Assembly: GCA_902474785.1 (NCBI GenBank)
Contig: CABRXB010000019.1
Location: 1-10,532 of the forward strand
Direction: 5' to 3'
From: an uncultured Eubacteriales bacterium
Lineage (GTDB): Bacteria > Bacillota > Clostridia > Oscillospirales > Feifaniaceae
DNA length: 10,532 bases
Shown here: piece by piece, positions 1 through 5,641 of the stretch
Numbering within the stretch: position 1 is the first letter of the stretch
Layout of the letters: each line of letters begins with the position of its first letter
The notes under the pieces: generated by a model
Database searches by the model: none
Told to the model about the DNA's origin: nothing
What the model saw: the letters and a program-made list of their open reading frames with translations, nothing else
Program-made: the position numbers and the translations under genes

Positions 1-377
1 CCAAGAAAGCGGAAAAGGCCGCTAAGAAGGCCGCTCACGACGACGAAGCCCCCGCCGAGATCACCATTGACGACTTCGCAAAGCTCGATTTGCGGGTTGC
101 CGAGATCACGGCCTGCGAAATCGTGCCAAACTCCGACAAGCTGCTCAAGCTGTCGCTTAAGGTGGGCGAGGAAACGCGCACCATCGCCTCCTCCATCCGC
201 CCGTGGTACACCCCTGAGGAGCTTGTGGGTCGCCACATCATCATCGTGGCCAACCTCAAGCCCGCCGTCTTCCGCGGCGTGGAGAGCCATGGCATGCTGC
301 TGGCCTGCGACAACACGGAGGATGACTGCAAGCTCATCTTCGCCGATGACTGCACCCCCGGCCGCCGCGTCCGCTGA
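1..377 (+). CDS. metG: Methionyl-tRNA synthetase, C-terminal tRNA-binding domain (5' end outside window)
   Basis: Only the last ~124 codons are present, reading in frame from base 3 to TGA at 375-377. The visible part opens with a Lys/Ala-rich linker and then a Trbp111/EMAPII-type OB fold: ITIDDFAKLDLRVAEI, a middle part with VGEETRTIASSI, an NLKPAVFRGVESHGMLLA segment, and the usual GxxVR-like end (PGRRVR). In full-length MetRS this domain follows the class I catalytic core and dimerises and binds tRNA, helping charge tRNA-Met in the cytoplasm. The Lys/Ala linker favours a MetRS C-terminus over a free-standing CsaA or Trbp111 protein, which would have its own start. The neighbour tatD agrees with a metG-tatD order common in Bacillota. 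The catalytic domain cannot be checked here. Confidence 0.9.
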   Translation, partial: KKAEKAAKKAAHDDEAPAEITIDDFAKLDLRVAEITACEIVPNSDKLLKLSLKVGEETRTIASSIRPWYTPEELVGRHIIIVANLKPAVFRGVESHGMLLACDNTEDDCKLIFADDCTPGRRVR

Positions 378-387
378 CTAAGGCGAC

Positions 388-524
388 GCCGTTTGCGGTT
401 TAGCCTCGCATGATAAAATCATGCCACGAGGCTCAAAAATAAGCCAGCTATCTTCAAACTATCTGCTGACAAACGGCGGGGAACGGGGGTTTTCTCCCCT
501 TCCCCGCCCTTCTGATTTGGAGGG
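388..524 (+). promoter_or_regulatory. metG-tatD intergenic leader with overlapping dyads
   Basis: Four dyads lie in this gap. An imperfect stem at 402-433 pairs AGCCTCG with CGAGGCT and CATGAT with ATCATG around an AAA loop. It is enclosed by GCCGTTTG (388-395) pairing with CAAACGGC (470-477). A 9-bp perfect stem follows: GGCGGGGAA (475-483) with TTCCCCGCC (500-508), with a further GGGG/CCCC inside. Finally CCCTTC (507-512) can pair, with one G-T wobble, with GGAGGG (519-524), the tatD ribosome binding site. The second, third and fourth pairings share bases, so they exclude one another in part. No U-tract follows any of them, so a simple terminator for metG is not supported. Confidence 0.4.
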
Positions 525-530
525 ATCCCG

Positions 531-1292
531 ATGCTTTTTGATTCCCATGCCCACTACGACGACAGACGCTTTGACCCCTACCGCGACGAGCTGCTCTCCT
601 CCATGCCGCAGCGCGGCGTGTCGCGCATTTTGTGCGTTGCCGCCGATCTCAACTCGGCCGACAAGTGTTTGCAGCTCGCCGACCGCTATCCCTTTGTCTA
701 CGCCGCCGCCGGCGTGCACCCCCACGAGGCCAAGAGCTTTGACCCCGGCGAGACCGACCGTCTGCGCGCACAGCTCTCCCACCCCAAATGCGTGGCGCTC
801 GGCGAGATCGGACTCGACTATGCGCTCGACCTCTCCCCGCGCGATCTGCAAAGGGCGGCCTTCTCCTACCAGCTTCGTCTGGCAAAGCTGCTCGACAAAC
901 CCGTTATCATCCACGACCGCGAGGCCCATGCCGACACGCTTGCGCTGCTCAGGGACGCCGGCTGCCGCGGCGTGGTGCACTGCTATTCGGGCTCTGTGGA
1001 GATGGCAAAGGAGCTTGTCGAGATGGGGTTTTACCTCTCCTTTACCGGGGTTATCACCTTTGCAAACGCGCGGAAAAGCCACGACGTGCTGCGCGCCGTG
1101 CCAAAGGATCGCCTGATGATCGAGACCGACGCGCCCTACCTGACCCCAGTCCCCCACCGCGGCAAGCGTAACGACTCCTCTTATGTGCGCCACACCTGTG
1201 AGACCATGGCCCAAGTGCTTGGGCTCTCCTTTGAGGAGACCGCCGCCCTCACCTATCAAAACGCCTGCCGCTGCTTTTCCATTCCGGACTGA
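531..1292 (+). CDS. tatD: TatD family metal-dependent hydrolase (DNase)
   Basis: The product is 253 aa, the normal length for the TatD/YabD family of TIM-barrel metallohydrolases, cytosolic enzymes with 3'-5' DNase activity in characterised members. The metal-binding motifs occur in order: DSHAH (His6, His8), GVHPHEA (62-67), GEIGLDY with Glu92, IIHDRE with His128, HCYSG with His150, and ETDAPYLTP with Asp200. The full set of expected ligands is present, so the enzyme should be active. ATG 531 is preceded by GGAGGG at 519-524 with a 6-nt spacer. It lies downstream of metG, a common order in Bacillota where tatD and then rnmV/ksgA follow; here an acetyltransferase follows instead. The specific substrate cannot be read from the sequence. 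Confidence 0.95.
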   Translation: MLFDSHAHYDDRRFDPYRDELLSSMPQRGVSRILCVAADLNSADKCLQLADRYPFVYAAAGVHPHEAKSFDPGETDRLRAQLSHPKCVALGEIGLDYALDLSPRDLQRAAFSYQLRLAKLLDKPVIIHDREAHADTLALLRDAGCRGVVHCYSGSVEMAKELVEMGFYLSFTGVITFANARKSHDVLRAVPKDRLMIETDAPYLTPVPHRGKRNDSSYVRHTCETMAQVLGLSFEETAALTYQNACRCFSIPD

Positions 1293-1311
1293 CAGCCTGA
1301 AAGGAGCCTTT

Positions 1312-1734
1312 ATGTACACATTGGAACTGCTATCTGCCGACGATCTCCCCTCTTACAAGGAGCTCATCGACGAGGCCTTTGGTGGGAGCAACCCTTTGGA
1401 ATATTACGAACGCTATTGCAACTGTGACTCCTATCGCATCTATGTGGTCAAAGAGCAGGGGCAGATTGTCGGGAGTGTGACACAAGTTGAAATCCCCCTG
1501 TTCACCTTCTCCTTTCAGCCCTGCCTTGAGCTCTTCAACGTGGCTGTGCGCAGCTCGCATCGGCAAAAGGGCATCGGCGCCTTTCTGTTGCGCGAGGTGA
1601 TTGAGCGCGCCAAAAAAGAGGGGTTTCACTCCATCTCCCTCACCTGTCTTGCCAGCGCCAAACCCGCCCACGCCCTCTATGAGAGCATGGGCTTTCAAAA
1701 GGCGGACAGCTACAAATACGCTCTTTATTTCTAG
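1312..1734 (+). CDS. GNAT family N-acetyltransferase
   Basis: The product is 140 aa, typical of a single GNAT domain that transfers an acetyl group from acetyl-CoA to an amine. Motif A is clear at residues 74-93: the strand LFNVAVRSSH followed by the RQKGIG pyrophosphate loop (84-89). A late AHALYESMGFQKADSY segment (119-134) is the family's usual C-terminal Tyr/GF signature. The start at 1312 has AAAGGAG at about 1300-1306; an open frame runs further upstream but only inside tatD. The gene begins 19 nt after the tatD stop with no promoter or terminator between, so the two are probably cotranscribed. Nothing in the sequence identifies the substrate; RimI-like protein acetylation and small-molecule acetylation are both possible. 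Confidence 0.88.
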   Translation: MYTLELLSADDLPSYKELIDEAFGGSNPLEYYERYCNCDSYRIYVVKEQGQIVGSVTQVEIPLFTFSFQPCLELFNVAVRSSHRQKGIGAFLLREVIERAKKEGFHSISLTCLASAKPAHALYESMGFQKADSYKYALYF

Positions 1735-1877
1735 CCTTTTCTCGGGGCGTGGCCTGGCTATAGGCGTTACTTAAAAGAGATGTGTGGCCACATATTGCCG
1801 ACTCAAACGCAGACAACGATATGCAACAGCGTTGAGAGCTGAATCTTACACGGATTTGAAAAACACGGTTTATCTCA

Positions 1878-1909
1878 TTTGCAGACATTCGCTTTTGCAG
1901 ACATTCGCT
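1878..1909. repeat. Perfect 16-bp tandem duplication
   Basis: The unit TTTGCAGACATTCGCT occurs twice, head to tail and without a spacer, at 1878-1893 and 1894-1909. Two copies are too few for a CRISPR array or an iteron set. It looks like a replication-slippage duplication or a paired binding site. Confidence 0.9.
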
Positions 1910-2094
1910 GGAGACACACAATCCTTCCACACAGATGAACCTTCTGTATCAGGCCGGCTGCGTGATCAAAAAATGAATTCACACAGATAAAAACCCTGTC
2001 CTGAAAGCCGGCAACTTTCGTCGCAAGCAAAAACATTTTGGCGGCCACTGCCAATGAGAGCTTAATTTTAAAGCCTCTTTTTCTAGAACACGAC

Positions 2095-2124
2095 AAAAAC
2101 CACCCCTGTTCGGGTGGTTTTTTT
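2095..2124. terminator. Strong intrinsic terminator, probably bidirectional
   Basis: CCACCC (2100-2105) pairs with GGGTGG (2112-2117) around the loop CTGTTC. Seven T residues follow at 2118-2124. Five A residues (2095-2099) precede the stem, so it could also work on the opposite strand. It is the first convincing terminator after the tatD-GNAT unit and isolates the next gene from readthrough. Confidence 0.88.
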
Positions 2125-2176
2125 GTCCCATTTCGCCCTTTCGACATTTTTCACTGCATTCGTCGAGTAACATAGG

Positions 2177-2211
2177 GATAATTTATGATTATCCAGCAAG
2201 GAGGTGGCGAA
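2177..2211 (+). promoter_or_regulatory. Probable -10 element and start-deciding ribosome binding site
   Basis: GATAAT at 2177-2182 resembles a sigma-A -10 box, but no good -35 is visible at 16-18 nt upstream. Transcription from it would begin around 2189, downstream of the possible ATG at 2185. The strong AGGAGGT at 2199-2205 then sits 6 nt before ATG 2212. Together these favour 2212 over 2185 as the start. Confidence 0.5.
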
Positions 2212-3237
2212 ATGGAATCCACTCAGATCAGCGGCACCCCTCTGGTTCCCGGAGCTGCAAAGGGCCGCTACTGTTCCTGCGCCGAAACCGCTTCTTCGAC
2301 CAGACGCCGAACGCTGATTCTCCTCATCGACGATCTGGACATCTCCGCGCTCAAGGAGCTCCGCCCCAAACTAAAAGGCATGCTCGTCACAAAGCGGGGC
2401 CTTTTGTCTCACACCGCTATTTTCGCAAGGGAGCTTTCCATCCCCTTGCTTTTGATCGACGCCCCTCCCGCCCTGCCCGACGGCGCGCTCGTCTGCTTTG
2501 GCGAGCCGGGTGAAGCTCGCCCGCTTCCCTCACAGATCACAACGGCTGACGGACTGCTCATCCGCTTCTCGGCCTCGGTCTGGAGCATGGGCGGCCTGCA
2601 ACAGGCGCTCGCAGCGGGCCTGCCCATCGGCCTGCTGCGCACGGAAGCCCTCACGCCGCACCGCAGCAACGCCGTCTACACCGCTGCGATGAAAGCTTCC
2701 GACACCATCATCCGTCTCTACGACTTCGAGGGGGACAAGGCGGGCCTGCTGCGCGGCGACGAAGCCGCGCTTCGCGCCGCCCAGCTCGCATCGCTGGTCG
2801 CCCTGCCCACGCAGACACTGGGGATCCTGCTTCCCAATGTCTCCCATCCAAACCAATTGCACACCCTGCGCGACCAGCTTTGCAGCATGCTCCGCGGGAG
2901 CCTGCCGCCCCGCCTTGGCGCTATGCTTGAGACGCGGGAAGCCTTTTTGCTTCTCCCCGAGATCTTATCCTACTGCGATTTCGCCCACATCGGGCTCAAC
3001 GCGCTGCTGCGCTCGGAGCTTCCCTTGCGTACGTTGCTTGACATGGTGGCAACCGCTGTACGCGAGGCCAGCAGGCAGGGCGTCCCCCTCACGCTGTGCG
3101 GCGAGCCGCCGCTCGACTTGCTGCCCCAGCTTGTGGCCACCGGCATTCGTCGCTTTTGCCTTGCCCCCTCCTCCTTGCCGGAGGTCTCCTCCGCCCTGGC
3201 GGATCTGCGGCTGTGGCAAACCATTTCAACAACCTGA
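2212..3237 (+). CDS. Enzyme I-like PEP-utilising protein lacking the HPr-binding domain
   Basis: The product is 341 aa, against about 575 for PTS enzyme I. The N-terminus (SGTPLVPGAAKGRY) resembles the first strand of enzyme I. It then passes straight to the phospho-His domain, LILLIDDLDISALKEL followed by RGLLSHTAIFARELSIPLL, with the acceptor His at 67. The ~110-residue helical insert that docks HPr is absent. A PEP-type barrel follows: IGLLRTE (Arg143), IIRLYDFEGDK (Arg168), LGAMLETREAF (Glu240), CDFAHIGLNALL (Asn263, Ala264) and LCGEPP (Cys296), ending GIRRFCLAPSSLPEV. By alignment with E. coli enzyme I, the Mg2+ ligand Asp455 is replaced by Ala264 and the Arg465 loop is shortened. It may be a regulatory or impaired phosphotransfer protein. 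It stands alone between terminators, with no HPr or EII gene in view. A decayed paralogue is the alternative. Confidence 0.8.
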   Translation: MESTQISGTPLVPGAAKGRYCSCAETASSTRRRTLILLIDDLDISALKELRPKLKGMLVTKRGLLSHTAIFARELSIPLLLIDAPPALPDGALVCFGEPGEARPLPSQITTADGLLIRFSASVWSMGGLQQALAAGLPIGLLRTEALTPHRSNAVYTAAMKASDTIIRLYDFEGDKAGLLRGDEAALRAAQLASLVALPTQTLGILLPNVSHPNQLHTLRDQLCSMLRGSLPPRLGAMLETREAFLLLPEILSYCDFAHIGLNALLRSELPLRTLLDMVATAVREASRQGVPLTLCGEPPLDLLPQLVATGIRRFCLAPSSLPEVSSALADLRLWQTISTT

Positions 3238-3338
3238 CAAAATGCATTGCGGCGTCACACGCAAATCTTGCGTCCTCATCACGCGATGGATCTCTCTCCT
3301 TTGATCGCCTGACCTCTGAAAACAACGTGACGTCTTGA

Positions 3339-3371
3339 AAAACAGCGTGCGGATTTTGCGCACGCTGTTTT
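3339..3371. terminator. Bidirectional terminator shared by convergent genes
   Basis: AAAACAGCGTGCG (3339-3351) pairs perfectly with CGCACGCTGTTTT (3359-3371) around a 7-nt loop. The A-run at the foot of one arm and the T-run at the foot of the other give a terminator on both strands. It ends the enzyme I-like gene from the left and mecA from the right. Confidence 0.88.
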
Positions 3372-3397
3372 GTCTGTTTGAACAATCACATAAATTG

Positions 3398-3427
3398 AGA
3401 CGACATGGAGGTCGCTCCATGTCGTCT
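3398..3427 (-). terminator. Perfect 13-bp hairpin just downstream of mecA
   Basis: AGACGACATGGAG (3398-3410) is the exact inverse complement of CTCCATGTCGTCT (3415-3427), with a GTCG tetraloop. It lies 28 nt past the mecA stop. Only a weak T-containing stretch follows on the minus strand, so it may stabilise the 3' end or act as a first, weak terminator ahead of the one at 3339-3371. A protein-binding site is also possible. Confidence 0.55.
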
Positions 3428-3455
3428 GCAAACGGTTGTCTTTCATCTTCCTTTT

Positions 3456-3968
3456 TCACAGGGGCAACGGCGCGCCCTTCTGCTCCAGCAGCCCCTCGGT
3501 TCGCGATGGACACTCCCTTCCAAATTCCCGCAGCAGCCGCGCGGCGTTTCCATCGCTTTTGACCAGCGCATAGTAGCTGTCCTCCATGCGGTACAGTCGC
3601 ATGTCCTCGTCTTCCAGCTTCTGCAACCCTGGCAGCGCGTCGAGCAGATCGTCGGTCTCTTCAAAGCGAAAAATGCTCTTCCCCTCTCCCGTCTTGCGGG
3701 TCGACCCGCGTCCCTTGCGCTGCAGCGGCTGCTTGGTCACAACCAGCACACAGCCGCCGCCCTCCGCCGGACGCGCCTCCACCAGCAACCGGCAGCCGTC
3801 CGACGAGAAGCCCACATCGCGCCTTACCCGGTTCATCATATCTCGAAACGCCCGCTGTGTCGCGGGACGGTCGTAGTCAATCTCCTCAAAGGTCAGCCCG
3901 TAGTAGTCCAGATCCTCCGCCTCCAACATCAGCTTGACCTTGTTTTCACACAGCATCTCGATCTTCAT
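3456..3968 (-). CDS. mecA: Adaptor protein MecA
   Basis: The product is 170 aa. MecA adaptors deliver substrates such as ComK (in Bacillus) to the ClpC ATPase for ClpP degradation and help ClpC assemble into hexamers. The N-terminal substrate-binding half matches in pattern: MKIEMLCENKVKLML, then DLDYYGLTFEEI, an FRDMMNRV helix, and GCRLLVEARPAEGGGCVLVVTK (58-79). A basic linker (81-95) leads to a C-terminal part with IFRFEETDDLLDAL, a DMRLYRMEDSYYALV strand pair and LLREFG. It is shorter than the ~218 aa B. subtilis protein, mainly in the linker and C-terminal half. ATG 3968 has GGAGAGGAG upstream, 7 nt before the start. It is monocistronic and convergent with the enzyme I-like gene. No comK or clpC is in view, so its local targets are unknown. 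Confidence 0.85.
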   Translation of the reverse strand: MKIEMLCENKVKLMLEAEDLDYYGLTFEEIDYDRPATQRAFRDMMNRVRRDVGFSSDGCRLLVEARPAEGGGCVLVVTKQPLQRKGRGSTRKTGEGKSIFRFEETDDLLDALPGLQKLEDEDMRLYRMEDSYYALVKSDGNAARLLREFGRECPSRTEGLLEQKGAPLPL

Positions 3969-3984
3969 CTCGTCGCTCCTCTCC

Positions 3985-4023
3985 CCATGTACTATAAAGA
4001 AATCAGTACTTCCCTATACTATA
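3985..4023 (-). promoter_or_regulatory. mecA upstream region with repeated TATAGTA
   Basis: On the minus strand TATAGTA occurs twice, at 3996-3990 and 4023-4017, 27 nt apart. Either copy could supply a TATAGT -10 box for mecA; the nearer would leave a leader of about 15 nt holding only the ribosome binding site. No convincing -35 box pairs with either, so the promoter is tentative. On the plus strand the same stretch contains TATACT (4015-4020), a possible -10 box facing the other way. Confidence 0.35.
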
Positions 4024-4026
4024 TGT

Positions 4027-4069
4027 GGCCTCCCGCGCCATCGTGCCGGCACGGGAGGCCGTTCTTTTT
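4027..4069 (+). terminator. Intrinsic terminator oriented rightwards, behind mecA
   Basis: GGCCTCCCG (4027-4035) pairs with CGGGAGGCC (4052-4060). After one C-A mismatch, GCC/GGC adds three more pairs. GTTCTTTTT follows on the plus strand, with no T-tract on the minus strand, so it works rightwards. No plus-strand gene lies between the terminator at 3339-3371 and this point; only mecA, on the other strand, is there. It may insulate the gene at 4292 or end an RNA antisense to mecA. The rest of the gap up to 4223 shows nothing clear. Confidence 0.8.
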
Positions 4070-4223
4070 AAGAGTATCCGGCGCCCTCCCCCCTTGCAAG
4101 GGACAAGAAACGGCAAGGGCGGAAAAATATGGACAAAATCCCCCGCTTTCCCCAGATTTCTCCTGTGCTTCCACAACCTGTAACCGCCCTTTTTCCTCCC
4201 GGAAACGCCCCCACTTCAGGCAG

Positions 4224-4286
4224 TTGCGGTTTATGTCAAACTCCGTTATAATGAAGATGCTGAAACGCTTGCGCTCGAATGGAGGT
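4224..4286 (+). promoter_or_regulatory. Sigma-A promoter and ribosome binding site of the next gene
   Basis: TTGCGG (4224-4229) and TATAAT (4247-4252) are separated by 17 nt, a near-consensus housekeeping promoter. Transcription should begin around 4259. GGAGGT at 4281-4286 lies 5 nt before ATG 4292. Confidence 0.85.
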
Positions 4287-4291
4287 GCCCC

Positions 4292-5437
4292 ATGGCAAGA
4301 AACAGAGCCCCACGCCCCTACACCGGCAGACGAAGCACAAAACCTTTGCTGATTGTCTGCCTGGTTGCTCTTTTGACGGCGCTTTTTCTCCTGCACACCT
4401 ACCGCACAAATGCGGACTTTCATGCGGCGGTGACGTCCATTGCCGCCACCTTGCGAGGAGAGCGGCAAACGCCCCCAGCAGAGGTGACAACCCCGACAAA
4501 GCCGCCCGCTTTCGGCGATCAATCCCCCTCCAACACCCCCCAGGACGAGCCCGATGGCAACAATCCTGAGGCATCCGCAAACGCCCCCGCTGTCGGCCTT
4601 TCGGATCAAGAGGGGCTGCTGATGACGCTCTCGCTCGAGGCGCTGCAACAGCCCCAGCAGGCCGTGCAACAGGCGCGCTCGCAGGGTGCAAGGGGCGTAG
4701 TGGTGGATCTTAAGCTGCAAGGCGGCGTGATCGCCTACAACTCCGCGCTGGAGGAGCCTGCTGTTGCCACGGCGCTCTCCCCCACCCCCTATGATCTCCA
4801 GGCGCTGGCCACGCTGTGCCGGGAAAATGACCTCATGCTCATCGGCCGGCTCTCCACCTTTCTCGACCACCTTGCAGCCGTCAACGTCACGGGGGCCTGC
4901 GTCGCCGTGCGTGGCGGCGTGCCCTTTCTCGACGGCAACTATCAGCGCAGCCTTGACCCCTATCGCGAGCAGTCGCTCTCCTATCTCTCGCTCTTGGTCG
5001 ATGAGGTTTGCGCGCATCTCGACTGTCTGCTGCTCTCGGATCTGGCCTTTCCCTCCTACGGAAAGCTCTCGCTGATCGACTACCCCAGCGCGCCGGGCAA
5101 GGCGGAGCAGCTTCTCTCCTGCTTGGAAACCCTGCAAGAGAGAGCCAATTTGCAAGACACGGCGCTGTGGATCGAGTTGCCCAGCCAGGCGCTGACCGAC
5201 GCCACCTATGCCAGCGCCTCGGGGCAAACCTATCTGTCCGCTCTCTCCCAAGAGCAGACGCCGCCTGTCGTCGTGCTGCGCCTGCCCGTTGGCACGACGC
5301 AACAGTCCCTTTTGCAAACGCTGGAACAGGCGCCCGACCATCTGACCTACATCCCCCTGATTCAGGGCTCGGTTGAGCGTGTGATCTCCGTAAAGGAGGC
5401 GCTCTCCTTAAACAATGTTTTGTGCGAACCGGGCTGA
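4292..5437 (+). CDS. Membrane-anchored DUF4015/glycoside-hydrolase-like TIM-barrel protein
   Basis: The product is 381 aa. A basic N-terminus (RNRAP, TGRRSTK) is followed by one membrane segment at about 18-35, then a Pro/Thr/Gln-rich linker (58-105), so the main domain should lie outside the cell. That domain resembles the putative glycoside hydrolase family DUF4015: GARGVVVDLKLQGGVIAYNS (132-151) corresponds to the family's VIDVKDD-G-I-Y-S motif, LMLIGRLSTFLD to its YvIARivvF-D strand, SLDPYREQSLSYLSLLVDEV to its DPY helix, and LLLSDLAFPSYGKL to its FDYiRFP strand. The match is degenerate: DxKDD has become DLKLQ and the DYIRFP motif is altered, so catalysis is doubtful. It may bind or modify cell-wall or surface glycans. 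It has its own promoter and no clear partner. Confidence 0.62.
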   Translation: MARNRAPRPYTGRRSTKPLLIVCLVALLTALFLLHTYRTNADFHAAVTSIAATLRGERQTPPAEVTTPTKPPAFGDQSPSNTPQDEPDGNNPEASANAPAVGLSDQEGLLMTLSLEALQQPQQAVQQARSQGARGVVVDLKLQGGVIAYNSALEEPAVATALSPTPYDLQALATLCRENDLMLIGRLSTFLDHLAAVNVTGACVAVRGGVPFLDGNYQRSLDPYREQSLSYLSLLVDEVCAHLDCLLLSDLAFPSYGKLSLIDYPSAPGKAEQLLSCLETLQERANLQDTALWIELPSQALTDATYASASGQTYLSALSQEQTPPVVVLRLPVGTTQQSLLQTLEQAPDHLTYIPLIQGSVERVISVKEALSLNNVLCEPG

Positions 5438-5490
5438 CGTATTTTGAAAAAAAGAAAACCCGGCGCATTCACTCGTCTAAACAACTGGAA

Positions 5491-5547
5491 AACAAGGGCG
5501 CCTCATTCGGGCGGTCGGGTGAGGCGGCGCCTTTGCCTTCTCTTGTT
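5491..5547 (+). terminator. Imperfect GC-rich hairpin after the DUF4015-like gene
   Basis: GCCTCA (5500-5505) pairs with TGAGGC (5520-5525), and AACAAG (5491-5496) can pair with CTTGTT (5542-5547), with internal loops between. A pyrimidine-rich TTCTCTTGTT stretch follows rather than a clean T-run. It probably weakens readthrough into the next unit but is not a textbook terminator. Confidence 0.4.
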
Positions 5548-5568
5548 GCCCTTTGGGAAAGATGCGTA

Positions 5569-5597
5569 TTGACACTTCGTCTGAAATGTGGTATATT
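5569..5597 (+). promoter_or_regulatory. Near-consensus sigma-A promoter of the DUF3796-like/XRE pair
   Basis: TTGACA (5569-5574) is a perfect -35 box and TATATT (5592-5597) a good -10 box, 17 nt apart. The expected start is around 5604. AAGGAGG at 5628-5634 lies 7 nt before ATG 5642. Such a strong promoter in front of a small regulatory pair suggests that it is normally repressed. Confidence 0.9.
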
Positions 5598-5626
5598 TCT
5601 ATCATAAAGTTGAAAATACACCACAT
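5586..5626. promoter_or_regulatory. Large inverted repeat over the -10 box: probable operator
   Basis: ATGTGGTATATTT (5586-5598) and AAATACACCACAT (5614-5626) are inverse complements at 12 of 13 positions, centred near 5606. The left arm contains the whole -10 box and the right arm abuts the ribosome binding site. Because the left arm lies before the expected transcription start, the dyad should act as DNA rather than as an RNA hairpin. The XRE repressor encoded two genes on is the natural candidate ligand; that link is inferred. Confidence 0.65.
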
Positions 5627-5641
5627 CAAGGAGGCATTTGT

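Larger units (their letters stand above)
1735..2211. other. Non-coding stretch, AT-richer than its neighbours
   Basis: This gap of about 480 nt separates the tatD-GNAT unit from the enzyme I-like gene. It holds a perfect 10-bp palindrome TGTGGCCACA near 1782-1791, a 16-bp tandem duplication (1878-1909), two GCCGGC-centred dyad halves near 1953-1959 and 2006-2012, a strong terminator (2095-2124) and the promoter and ribosome binding site of the next gene. Short open frames here lack a ribosome binding site and protein-like composition. By eye it is richer in A+T than the flanking genes. That could reflect a decayed gene or acquired DNA, but no recognisable remnant was found. Confidence 0.6.

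Noticed and set aside
475..508. Intrinsic terminator of metG
   Set aside because: The stem is strong but no T-tract follows; the sequence after it is CTTCTGATTT leading into the tatD ribosome binding site.
459..1319. Open frame of 286 codons on the minus strand opposite tatD
   Set aside because: The plus strand encodes all TatD metal-binding motifs; the opposite frame is a GC-rich shadow.
1784..1990. 68-codon open frame in the gap after the GNAT gene
   Set aside because: It has no ribosome binding site, spans the 16-bp tandem duplication and has unremarkable composition.
2185..2211. ATG 2185 as start of the enzyme I-like gene
   Set aside because: It would fall inside or before the likely transcription start, and the strong AGGAGGT lies between it and ATG 2212, 6 nt before the latter.
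3405..4352. Open frame of 315 codons on the plus strand opposite mecA
   Set aside because: It is the antisense reading of mecA and crosses a terminator and a promoter; no ribosome binding site or domain was seen.
4019..5341. Open frame of 440 codons on the minus strand opposite the DUF4015-like gene
   Set aside because: It runs through the terminator and promoter of the plus-strand gene and has Gly/Arg/Leu-rich composition without recognisable domains.
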